A stretch of DNA of 13,450 bases from Desulfobacterales bacterium (GTDB taxonomy: Bacteria; Desulfobacterota; Desulfobacteria; Desulfobacterales; Desulfobacteraceae). Shown here one piece after another: positions 6,905-13,450 of this stretch. The notes below the pieces were generated by a model. That model saw nothing but the letters and a program-made list of their open reading frames with translations. It was not told where the DNA came from and searched no databases. The stretch is from contig JAKSBM010000325.1 in the NCBI GenBank assembly GCA_022361135.1, positions 1 through 13,450 on the forward strand, in the 5' to 3' direction. The position numbers and the translations under genes are program-made. Position 1 is the stretch's first letter; each line of letters starts with the position of its first letter.

Positions 6905-7959
6905 ACCACGGACACGGACATAGCGGCCTGCCCTGGAGGAAATTAGCCCTGGCCATGGGTGCCACCCTGGCCATGGTGGGAATCCACCATTGGGGGATCA
7001 GCCCCCTGGACCCGGGACTATTGGTTAAGAAATTGGCCTGGCCCATGGGCCGACTCATGGGGTTCATCGTTCTGGGGCTTGCTGCGGGCCAATGGCTGGA
7101 AGCCATGGGCTATACCCGTAAGTTGGCCCTTCTGGCCCGGCCCATTTTTACATTTTCCCACATGGGGGACCATTGCAGCGCCGCCTTTACCTCGGCCTTT
7201 ATCTCCGGGGCCACGGCCAATGCCATGCTCCTGGACTATTACGAGGAAGGGAAGATCACCAAGGCCCAATTGTTCATGGCCAACTACCTGAACCATTTCC
7301 CTGCATTTTTCCTCCATTTACCCACCACCATGTTCATCGTCCTGCCCCTCACCGGCAGGGCCGGAGCCCTTTACTTCATCCTGACCTTTGCCGCCACCCT
7401 TCTCCGGGTTGCCCTGGTCATGGTTGCAGGACGGCTTTTCCTGCCCCGGATTCCATTGATGAATGAATCGGGTGGAACCGATCTGAAAAAGCCCACCCCC
7501 GGCCTGGCTAAAATCAGCCAACGGATCCTGAAACGGCTACCCCGGCGCATTGCCCGGATTTTCATCTGGGTACTGCCCATATACACCCTGGTTTTTCTCA
7601 TGGGTCAAAATGGAATTTTCACCACGTTGAATCAGGCATTATCCCATTTTATGGTGGTTCAATTCATGCCCGTGGAATCTCTCTCCGTTGTTATCCTCAG
7701 CTTTGCTGCGGAATTCACCTCGGGGTTTGCGGCTGCCGGTGCCTTGATGAATGCGGGGGTCCTCACGGTGAAACAGACCGTCATCGCCCTGCTGGCCGGG
7801 AACATCCTGGCCTTTCCAATCCGGGCCATTCGTCACCAACTCCCCCGGTACATGGGGATATTCTCCCCCAAACTTGGCCTTCAATTGCTGCTCTCGGGAC
7901 AATGCTTCCGGGTGGCCAGCCTGATTTTCATTGGTTTGATTTATTATTGGACGGCATAG
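6901..7959 (+). CDS. Nucleoside-recognition (Gate) domain membrane protein, candidate cobalt or precursor transporter
   Basis: Polytopic inner-membrane protein of 352 residues. It resembles the nucleoside-recognition/Gate-domain family (SpmA, SpmB and nucleoside-transporter gates), which has no single known function. Visible features are a His-rich N-terminus (MNHGHGHSG), then hydrophobic helices at about residues 13-31 and 49-67. FSHMGDHCSAAFTSAFISGATANAML follows in two overlapping blocks (FSHMGDHCSAAF, SAFISGATANAML). After that come NYLNHFPAFFLHLPTTMF, a basic cytoplasmic loop (KRLPRRIARI) and a second Gate-like half with FAAEFTSGFAAAGALMNAGV. The gene overlaps the cbiL stop by four bases and is followed by cbiET after one base, so it is embedded in the B12 operon. 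His and Cys residues near predicted membrane edges fit metal handling, but transport of cobalt is only an inference from context. Confidence 0.78.
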   Translation: MNHGHGHSGLPWRKLALAMGATLAMVGIHHWGISPLDPGLLVKKLAWPMGRLMGFIVLGLAAGQWLEAMGYTRKLALLARPIFTFSHMGDHCSAAFTSAFISGATANAMLLDYYEEGKITKAQLFMANYLNHFPAFFLHLPTTMFIVLPLTGRAGALYFILTFAATLLRVALVMVAGRLFLPRIPLMNESGGTDLKKPTPGLAKISQRILKRLPRRIARIFIWVLPIYTLVFLMGQNGIFTTLNQALSHFMVVQFMPVESLSVVILSFAAEFTSGFAAAGALMNAGVLTVKQTVIALLAGNILAFPIRAIRHQLPRYMGIFSPKLGLQLLLSGQCFRVASLIFIGLIYYWTA

Positions 7960-7960
7960 A

Positions 7961-9190
7961 ATGAACCCAATCCACATCATCGGCATGGGCATGGGAATGA
8001 AGGACCTCACCCCGGAACATCACCGATACATTGACCAGGCAAATGTTTTGGTGGGTGGCCAACGCCATCTGGACCAATTTCCCGACTTCCATGGCACCAC
8101 CCGGGCCATCCGGGGACCTCTGCCCCGGCTGATGGATGAAATGGCAGAATTGGCCCCCACCCACCGCATTGTTGTGCTGGCTTCGGGGGATCCCCTCTTC
8201 CATGGCATTGGCTCCACGCTGTTATCCTATTTTTCACGGGATCAATTGGTGTTCCACCCCAATATCAACACCGTGGCAGCTGCATTTTCCGCCATAAAAG
8301 AGCCCTGGCAGGATGCCCGCCTGGTGGACCTACACAAGGGGACCGAACCGGAGGGCGGGTTCCAGGCCCTTTCCAGCTGGCATAAATTCATCTGCCTCAC
8401 CGGGCCTGAAACCGGGCCCGATTACATTGCCGGGAAACTATTGGAACACCAACTCACCCAATTCACCTGCTGGACCCTGGAAGCATTGGGTCACCCCACC
8501 CGGGAACGGATTCAACGCTTTTCCCACCCCAGCCAATTGGTGGATGAAAAGTTCCGCCACCCCAATGCCATGGTACTCATCGGTGAACCTAGGGACATTG
8601 TTCCACATGGAACACATTTGGGAATGGCCGATCACCGGTTTTCCCATCCCAATGGTTTAATAACCAAATCCGAAGTACGGGCGGTTACCCTGGCCAAACT
8701 TCGCCTGGATTCCGGCGTACATACCATCTGGGACATTGGGGCCGGTTCCGGCTCCGTATCCATTGAAATGGCGCTGGTTTGCCCCCAGGCCCATATCCAT
8801 GCCGTGGAAAAAAATCCAGACCGTGGAAGCCACATTACAACCAATAAAGAGAGGTTCCACTGTGGGAATCTCACCTGGGTCCAGGGAGACGCCCTGGAAC
8901 AGATGACTGCCCTCCCCGCTCCCGATCGTATTTTCATAGGCGGGGGCGGGGGCGATTTACCCAAAATCATAAACCATTGCTGTGGACGGCTGAATCCAGG
9001 GGGACAATTGGTCATAAACACCGTGGTGCTCCAAAATATGCAGGCAGCCCAGGAAGCCCTCCAAGCCAATGGATTCGAAATTGAAACCACCCTATTACAG
9101 ATTTCACGTAGCCATCCAATCCCCGGCGGAGACCGAATGGTTCCGCTGAACCCGGTGTGGATTATTTCTGCTTTACGAAAGGATCATTGA
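7961..9190 (+). CDS. cbiET: CbiE-CbiT fusion: cobalt-precorrin-7 C5-methyltransferase / C15-methyltransferase (decarboxylating)
   Basis: Two-domain enzyme of 409 residues. The N-terminal half (about 1-200) is a tetrapyrrole methylase of the CbiE type: IHIIGMGMGMKDLTPEH, VLVGGQRHL, and VVLASGDPLFHGIGSTLL. The C-terminal half (about 215-409) is a CbiT-type Rossmann methyltransferase with the SAM loop WDIGAGSGSVSIEMA (from residue 257) and FIGGGGGDLPKII. Together they methylate C5 and C15 and decarboxylate the C12 acetate side chain, as the fused CobL does in aerobic bacteria. The start is one base after the preceding stop, and cbiF begins directly after its own stop. A parS-like site (8599-8614) lies in the stretch joining the two domains, where codon choice shifts toward A/T endings. 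Confidence 0.92.
   Translation: MNPIHIIGMGMGMKDLTPEHHRYIDQANVLVGGQRHLDQFPDFHGTTRAIRGPLPRLMDEMAELAPTHRIVVLASGDPLFHGIGSTLLSYFSRDQLVFHPNINTVAAAFSAIKEPWQDARLVDLHKGTEPEGGFQALSSWHKFICLTGPETGPDYIAGKLLEHQLTQFTCWTLEALGHPTRERIQRFSHPSQLVDEKFRHPNAMVLIGEPRDIVPHGTHLGMADHRFSHPNGLITKSEVRAVTLAKLRLDSGVHTIWDIGAGSGSVSIEMALVCPQAHIHAVEKNPDRGSHITTNKERFHCGNLTWVQGDALEQMTALPAPDRIFIGGGGGDLPKIINHCCGRLNPGGQLVINTVVLQNMQAAQEALQANGFEIETTLLQISRSHPIPGGDRMVPLNPVWIISALRKDH
8599..8614. other. parS: parS-like centromere site 2 (inside cbiET)
   Basis: TGTTCCACATGGAACA differs from the consensus TGTTNCACGTGNAACA only at the central G (here A), leaving perfect 7-bp inverted arms. It is read in cbiET as GTT CCA CAT GGA ACA. All five codons end in A or T, although cbiET overwhelmingly prefers C or G at third positions. 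This suggests selection on the DNA itself. Binding is not shown. The central change may weaken it. Confidence 0.5.
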
Positions 9191-9979
9191 ATGAATACAC
9201 CTGCAAATCCAATTATTTTTGCCGGAGCCGGCCCCGGCGATCCAGAGTTGATGACCATCAAAGCCATGAAAGCCCTTGAAAGTGCCGACTTAATTATCTA
9301 CGCCGGGTCATTGGTTCCCGAAGCCGTTCTGATTTGGAAGGGAGATAAGACCCAAACCCTATCCTCGGCGGGAATGACCCTGGAAGATATGGTGGACACC
9401 ATGGCCAATGCCCAATCCAAGGGCCAGAAGGTGGTTCGCTTACACACGGGAGACCCGTCCTTATACGGCGCCATTTTTGAACAAATCCGGGAACTCCAGA
9501 AAAAGGAAATTCCCTACCATGTCATTCCAGGGGTCACCGCAGCCTTTGGGGCGGCTGCCCGCATGGGCATGGAATACACCCTCCCCGAGGTCACCCAGAC
9601 CCTGATTCTCACCCGGGTCTCCGGGCGCACACCAGTGCCCGAGGCCGAAGATCTGGACAAATTGGCCGCCCACCAAAGTTCCATGGCCATCTATCTTTCC
9701 GTGGGCATGGCCGGCAAGGTCCAAGAAACCCTGTCCAAACATTACGGCCCCAAATCCCTGTGTGCCGTTGCCTATAAAGTGGGCCACCCCGAAGAAAAAA
9801 TCCTTTTCACACCCTTGAAGGAACTCGATGTGTGTTGCGAAACCCACGACATCCATCGCCACGCCCTCATCATCGTTGGCAAGGCCGTTGAAGCCAGCCA
9901 GGGTCGCCATGAATTGATCAAATCCAAGCTCTATGCCGCCGACTTTACCCATGGATATCGAGATGGCCGCCCCGCATAA
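9191..9979 (+). CDS. cbiF: Cobalt-precorrin-4 C11-methyltransferase
   Basis: SAM-dependent methyltransferase acting on C11 of cobalt-precorrin-4, 262 residues, the usual size. Markers of the CbiF/CobM group are IIFAGAGPGDPELMTIKAMK, LIIYAGSLVPEAVL, VRLHTGDPSLYGAIFEQI, VIPGVTAAFGAAARMGMEYT and LPEVTQTLILTRVSGRTPVP. The start ATG directly follows the cbiET stop with no spacing, and the 3' end overlaps cbiG. No anomalies were seen. The short extra tail (KLYAADFTHGYRDGRPA) is probably there because cbiG's start is embedded in it. Confidence 0.94.
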   Translation: MNTPANPIIFAGAGPGDPELMTIKAMKALESADLIIYAGSLVPEAVLIWKGDKTQTLSSAGMTLEDMVDTMANAQSKGQKVVRLHTGDPSLYGAIFEQIRELQKKEIPYHVIPGVTAAFGAAARMGMEYTLPEVTQTLILTRVSGRTPVPEAEDLDKLAAHQSSMAIYLSVGMAGKVQETLSKHYGPKSLCAVAYKVGHPEEKILFTPLKELDVCCETHDIHRHALIIVGKAVEASQGRHELIKSKLYAADFTHGYRDGRPA

Positions 9980-11090
9980 CCCCAATAAAGGGGAACTGGC
10001 CATCTGGGCCCTGACCCCCGGCGGTGGGAAGTTGAGCCGGCGCCTGTCGGCCATCCGACCCGGAGCCCGTATTTTTCTGGGCCGGAATTGTGGAAATCCC
10101 GGAAGGGGATTTCCCAAGGCCCAGGTCCGATCAATGGATCGGCTTGGCCCTACACTGGCCCGGGAATTTCACAATTTCCAGGCCCATGTGTTCATCTTCT
10201 CCACGGGCATTGCCCTAAGGGTTTTGGCTCCCCTCATTGAAACCAAGGAAAAGGACCCGGCCGTGGTCCTCATGGATGAACGGGGAGAAAATATCATCTC
10301 CCTGCTTTCGGGACACATTGGCGGTGCCAATGCCCTGACCCTGGAACTGGCAAGGGCACTGGATGCCCATCCCGTCATTACCACGGCAACCGATGTCAAT
10401 GGAATCCAAAGCGTTGACCATGTGGCCACGGTCCTTGACATGGCCATTGAAAACATTGACGCCATCAAAGGGGTGAACATGGCCACCCTCAAGGGTGAAA
10501 GAATCCAAATTAAGGATCCGGCCGGATTGTTGGCGCCCCATCTGGAAATTCCATCCCTGGAAGTCCTGGGTCCCGACGATCCCTTTTCACCCGATCCCCG
10601 GATCCCTAAGATCCATTGCCACTGGGAAACCCAAGCTGTTCCACGTGAAACCCTGTTGGTCAGACCCCGGTGCCTTTACGTGGGCATGGGATGCAATCGC
10701 AACACCCCCGGGGCCGACCTGGAAGCCTTCTTCGGGAGCACATTGAAAAAATTCAACCTCAGTCCCCTGGCTGTGGCGGCCTTGGCCACCACCCAGGTCA
10801 AGGCAGACGAACCCGGGCTTCTGGCCCTGGGCCAAAAGTTGGGCCTGCCCATCCGATTCTACGACAAGGCAGCACTGAATTCCGTAACCCAAATTCAAAA
10901 TCCATCCAAAATGGTGGAAAAACATTTAGGAGTAAAAAGCGTATGCGAAGCAGCATCCATACTGGCATCGAAACAGGGGCAGCTGATTCTGCCCAAACAG
11001 AAAAATCCGGACATCACCCTGGCCGTCTCTTTGTCATCGGCACCGGACCGGGCAACGCAGCCCACATGTCCGGACGGGCCCGCCAGCTGA
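9951..11090 (+). CDS. cbiG: Cobalt-precorrin-5A hydrolase (CbiG)
   Basis: Opens the delta-lactone of cobalt-precorrin-5A and releases the two-carbon fragment, the ring-contraction step that marks the oxygen-independent route. It has about 379 residues. The N-terminal part has LAIWALTPGGGKLSRRL, and the central CbiG domain has IALRVLAPLI, VVLMDERGENIISLLSGHIG and ANALTLELARAL. The C-terminal domain has LYVGMGCNRNTPGADLEAFF, ADEPGLLALGQKLGLPIRFY and GVKSVCEAASILASKQGQLI. Starts at 9933, 9951 and 9963 are all possible and all overlap cbiF; none has a strong ribosome binding site. Its last 148 bases overlap cbiH in another frame, an unusually long overlap. A parS-like site (10637-10652) lies between the central and C-terminal domains. 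Confidence 0.9.
   Translation: MDIEMAAPHNPNKGELAIWALTPGGGKLSRRLSAIRPGARIFLGRNCGNPGRGFPKAQVRSMDRLGPTLAREFHNFQAHVFIFSTGIALRVLAPLIETKEKDPAVVLMDERGENIISLLSGHIGGANALTLELARALDAHPVITTATDVNGIQSVDHVATVLDMAIENIDAIKGVNMATLKGERIQIKDPAGLLAPHLEIPSLEVLGPDDPFSPDPRIPKIHCHWETQAVPRETLLVRPRCLYVGMGCNRNTPGADLEAFFGSTLKKFNLSPLAVAALATTQVKADEPGLLALGQKLGLPIRFYDKAALNSVTQIQNPSKMVEKHLGVKSVCEAASILASKQGQLILPKQKNPDITLAVSLSSAPDRATQPTCPDGPAS
10637..10652. other. parS: parS-like centromere site 3 (inside cbiG)
   Basis: TGTTCCACGTGAAACC matches the consensus TGTTNCACGTGNAACA except for the last base, and is 15 of 16 identical to the well-known Bacillus site TGTTCCACGTGAAACA. In cbiG it is read as GTT CCA CGT GAA ACC in the linker before the C-terminal domain. 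CCA and CGT are unusual choices here, where CCC and CGG dominate. It is the best match of the three. Confidence 0.65.
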
Positions 11091-11797
11091 TTCAAGAGGC
11101 CGACTGTGTTGCCGGCTACACCACCTACCTGGACCTTATCCAGGAGCTGATCCAGGATAAACCCCTGATCAACACCGGAATGATGAAGGAAGTGGACCGG
11201 GTGGAACAAGCCATTGAAGAAGCCCTGGCCGGAAAAAAATGTGCCCTGGTTTCCGGGGGGGATCCGGGAATTTACGCCATGGCAGGTCTGGTTTTTGAAC
11301 TCTGCAAGGAACGCAATATTCCCATTCACAGAACCGAAGACCAGGCAGAGGCCGGAAGCATTATCCTGGAAGTGGTTCCAGGCATTCCTGCCCTGGCCGC
11401 AGGAGCGGCCCTGGCCGGTGCCCCCCTTACCCATGACTTTGCTGCCATCTCCCTTTCGGACCTGCTCACCCCCTGGGAAAAAATTGAAAAGCGTCTTTCC
11501 GCATCTGCCATGGCAGATTTTGTCATTGTGCTGTATAACCCTAAGAGCAAAAAACGGGACTGGCAGCTGAAACGGGCCCAGGAATTAATTCTGGAACACC
11601 GGGACGGAGCCGTTCCCGTGGGCATCATCACCGGCGCCATGCGGGAAAACCAGGAAATCTGTTTCACCCGACTGGACCAATTGCACACCGCAGAGGTGGG
11701 CATGCAGACCATTGTTTTCATCGGCTCCAGTGAATCGGCCCGATATATGGATTACCTCTTTACCCCCAGGGGATATACCCGAAAATATACGGTATAA
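10943..11797 (+). CDS. cbiH: Cobalt-factor III / precorrin-3B C17-methyltransferase
   Basis: SAM-dependent C17-methyltransferase catalysing the ring-contracting methylation that forms cobalt-precorrin-4. It has 284 residues. The methylase core begins at LFVIGTGPGNAAHMSGRARQ (residue 27) and has CVAGYTTYLDLI, ALVSGGDPGIYAMAGLV, VVPGIPALAAGAALAGAPLT, HDFAAISLSDLLTPWEKIE, VLYNPKSKKRDWQL and GIITGAMRENQEI, all typical of CbiH/CobJ. ATG 10943 is chosen because AGGAG (10928-10932) sits ten bases upstream and no other usable start lies before the core. This puts the first 148 bases inside cbiG. The first 26 residues look like a linker dictated by that overlap. The frame is open further upstream to 10670, so a fused CbiG-CbiH made by a -1 shift is conceivable. 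Confidence 0.91.
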   Translation: MRSSIHTGIETGAADSAQTEKSGHHPGRLFVIGTGPGNAAHMSGRARQLIQEADCVAGYTTYLDLIQELIQDKPLINTGMMKEVDRVEQAIEEALAGKKCALVSGGDPGIYAMAGLVFELCKERNIPIHRTEDQAEAGSIILEVVPGIPALAAGAALAGAPLTHDFAAISLSDLLTPWEKIEKRLSASAMADFVIVLYNPKSKKRDWQLKRAQELILEHRDGAVPVGIITGAMRENQEICFTRLDQLHTAEVGMQTIVFIGSSESARYMDYLFTPRGYTRKYTV

Positions 11798-11821
11798 TCA
11801 GCCCTGTCAGGAGACACCACC

Positions 11822-12334
11822 ATGAAAGGTTATGTTCAGGTTTACACGGGAAATGGAAAAGGAAAGACCACGGCCAGTCTGGGCCTGGCCATCCGGGCGG
11901 CCGGCGCCGGTCTCCGGGTCTTCATTGTCCAATTCATGAAGCAGGGAAATTATTCGGAAATCAAGGCCCTGTCGGCCTTCGATAATATCCAGGTGGAACA
12001 ATACGGGGCGGGCAAATTTGTAAAGGGCAAACCCTCGGAGGAGGAAATCGCTTCCTGCCGCAAGGGATACCAACGCCTCGTCAACCTGATCCAGGCCAAT
12101 GAACATGACCTCATCATTGCCGAAGAATCCAATGTGGCGGTGATGTGCGGCTTGATCAGCGAAGCCGAACAATTGGAATTGGCCGAGATGAAGCCGGACA
12201 ACATGGAATTGGTCTTCACCGGCCGTGGAGCCACCGAGGCATTGAAGGCCCGGGCCGATCTGGTCACGGAAATGAAGGAAATCAAACATTATTACAAACA
12301 GGGCGTTTCCGCCCGGGTCGGCATTGAAAAATGA
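11822..12334 (+). CDS. cobO: Cob(I)yrinic acid a,c-diamide adenosyltransferase
   Basis: Transfers the 5'-deoxyadenosyl group of ATP to cobalt(I) of corrinoids, making the coenzyme form. The CobO/CobA/BtuR family fold is seen in 170 residues: VQVYTGNGKGKTTASLGLAI with the P-loop GNGKGKTT (residues 10-17), VFIVQFMKQGNYSEI, and VFTGRGATEALKARADLVTE. The C-terminal MKEIKHYYKQGVSARVGIEK matches the family ending. The start at 11822 has AGGAG eight bases upstream, and 24 bases separate it from cbiH. One oddity: the acidic motif after the central strand, usually like LDEIN, reads IIAEESNVAV (residues 98-107), with Asp replaced by Glu. Its stop overlaps the cbiP start (ATGA). It serves both de novo synthesis and salvage of imported corrinoids. 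Confidence 0.92.
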   Translation: MKGYVQVYTGNGKGKTTASLGLAIRAAGAGLRVFIVQFMKQGNYSEIKALSAFDNIQVEQYGAGKFVKGKPSEEEIASCRKGYQRLVNLIQANEHDLIIAEESNVAVMCGLISEAEQLELAEMKPDNMELVFTGRGATEALKARADLVTEMKEIKHYYKQGVSARVGIEK

Positions 12335-13450
12335 AAAATAAGCACATTGCCGTATTGGGCACGGGATCGGATGTGGGCAAAAGCATTGTGGCCGCGGGAA
12401 TCTGCCGCTGCCTGGTGGACCGGGGTTACACCACCGCCCCCTTCAAGGCCCAAAACATGTCCAATAATTCCGGCATCACCCCCGAAGGGTTGGAAATGGG
12501 CCGTGCCCAGATTGTACAGGCCGAAGCCGCCCGTATTCCACCCCATGTGGACATGAATCCCATCCTCCTCAAACCCACCGGGGATAAACAATCCCAGGTG
12601 GTGGTCAATGGTCGGGTCCACTCCAACCAATCGGCCATGGATTACCACACCCGGAAGGATTATTTCCAAAGGGAAGTCCATGGCGCCTTTGATCGTTTGG
12701 CCGACCGCTACGACCGCATTGTTCTGGAGGGGGCCGGCTCCTGTGCCGAAGTCAATCTCATGCCCAATGACCTGGTCAACTTCAGCATGGCCGAATATGC
12801 CGACGCACGGGTGATTCTGACGGCGGATATCCACCGGGGCGGAGTCTTTGCCCAATTGGTGGGCACCCTGGACTGCATCCCCCAAAAGTACCGGGATCGG
12901 GTGGACGGATTCATCATCAACCGATTCCGGGGGGATATCAACCTCTTTACGGAGGGGAGCAAGTGGATCGAGGAAAAAACCGGAAAACCTGTGTTGGGGG
13001 TCCTGCCCTGGTACACCCATTTCCGCATCGATGCCGAAGACTCCGTGGAACTGGAACAGCCCACCCCCCAAGACATGGACGATGAACGACCGGCTATTGC
13101 TGTGATCCGCCTTCCCCGAATCGCCAATTTCACCGACTTTCACGCCTTGACCAAAATCCCCGGGCTCCAGACCATTTTCATTGATTCCCCCAGGGATCTC
13201 CATCGATTTAAGGCCGTGATCCTGCCGGGCTCCAAAAACACCCGCCAGGATCTGGAATGGCTGAAAAATGAATTTGGCCAAGCCCTGGACCAATACCATT
13301 GCCAGGGGGGTCACCTTCTGGGGATCTGCGGCGGTTACCAGATGCTGGGACAAAAGGTTGCCGACCCCCACGGACTGGAAGGGCAACCCGGGGACACCAC
13401 CGGCCTGGGCCTCCTCCCCGTGGAAACCATCCTCAAGGCACCAAAAACCA
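12331..13450 (+). CDS. cbiP: Adenosylcobyric acid synthase, glutamine-hydrolysing (3' end outside window)
   Basis: Amidates side chains b, d, e and g of adenosylcobyrinic acid a,c-diamide using glutamine and ATP, giving adenosylcobyric acid. The frame is open from 12331 to the window edge (373 codons of about 480-510 normally). The N-terminal synthetase domain shows the modified P-loop GTGSDVGKS (residues 10-18), FKAQNMSNNS, the RAQIVQAEAARIPPHVDMNP block, LKPTGDKQSQVVV, LEGAGSCAEVNL and TADIHRGGVFAQLVGTL. The amidotransferase domain starts with VILPGSKNT and includes the nucleophile in GICGGYQMLG (Cys333). The start overlaps the cobO stop by four bases. CobQ is the aerobic-pathway name. Further corrin genes may lie downstream. 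Confidence 0.95.
   Translation, partial: MKNKHIAVLGTGSDVGKSIVAAGICRCLVDRGYTTAPFKAQNMSNNSGITPEGLEMGRAQIVQAEAARIPPHVDMNPILLKPTGDKQSQVVVNGRVHSNQSAMDYHTRKDYFQREVHGAFDRLADRYDRIVLEGAGSCAEVNLMPNDLVNFSMAEYADARVILTADIHRGGVFAQLVGTLDCIPQKYRDRVDGFIINRFRGDINLFTEGSKWIEEKTGKPVLGVLPWYTHFRIDAEDSVELEQPTPQDMDDERPAIAVIRLPRIANFTDFHALTKIPGLQTIFIDSPRDLHRFKAVILPGSKNTRQDLEWLKNEFGQALDQYHCQGGHLLGICGGYQMLGQKVADPHGLEGQPGDTTGLGLLPVETILKAPKT

Noticed and set aside
10670..10942. Upstream extension of cbiH as a normal N-terminus
   Set aside because: The extra residues are Gly, Gln, Arg and Pro rich and lie entirely over the conserved C-terminal domain of CbiG. They are considered only as part of a possible frameshift fusion.
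5160..12860. Repeated CAATTGG words in many genes
   Set aside because: They mostly encode Gln-Leu or Ala-Asn-Trp-like codon pairs with CAA TTG usage, have no regular spacing or flanking symmetry, and look like codon habit rather than a site.
12292..13386. Long minus-strand frame (364 codons) opposite cbiP
   Set aside because: It shares third positions with the unmistakable cbiP coding frame and has low-complexity Gly, His and Val content. It is a mirror of a GC-rich third-position gene.

Overview
The window looks like a chromosomal segment of a GC-moderate, probably anaerobic, Gram-negative bacterium. A sulfate-reducing Desulfobacterota (Desulfobacteraceae-like) is my best guess. The reasons are an oxygen-independent cobalamin pathway (cbiG present, CbiE-CbiT fusion), the style of the proteins, and consensus-like sigma-70 promoters. 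The assignment is inference; no rRNA or other marker is present.

Layout. (1) Positions 1-1239, minus strand: a DEAD-box RNA helicase cut by the window edge. (2) Positions 1240-1455: a divergent intergenic region with one candidate promoter for each direction. (3) Positions 1456-2860: a two-gene ABC exporter unit of the FetA/FetB type (ATPase plus UPF0014 permease). (4) Positions 2861-3422: a regulatory stretch holding a weak terminator, a near-consensus promoter, a complete cobalamin (B12) riboswitch, a very strong intrinsic terminator acting as expression platform, and an unexplained 238-nt spacer that carries a parS-like palindrome. (5) Positions 3423 to the end: one tightly packed plus-strand operon, btuC-btuD-btuF-cbiL-(Gate-domain membrane protein)-cbiET-cbiF-cbiG-cbiH-cobO-cbiP. 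Its genes abut or overlap, several by ATGA junctions.

How the parts work together. The riboswitch and terminator should shut off the whole operon when cobalamin is plentiful. BtuCDF imports corrinoids. CbiL, CbiH, CbiF, CbiG and CbiET carry out much of the corrin-ring methylation and contraction. CobO adenosylates the cobalt and CbiP amidates the side chains. A chelatase, CbiD, CbiJ, CbiC and CbiA are not in the window. A polytopic membrane protein with a His-rich N-terminus sits between cbiL and cbiET and is a candidate for cobalt or precursor transport.

The most unexpected signal is three 16-bp sites at 3319-3334, 8599-8614 and 10637-10652. Each is one mismatch from the bacterial chromosomal parS consensus bound by ParB. 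One lies in the operon leader, one inside cbiET and one inside cbiG. The two coding sites use codons atypical for their genes. This suggests the B12 operon lies in the origin-proximal centromere region, or that ParB loads here.
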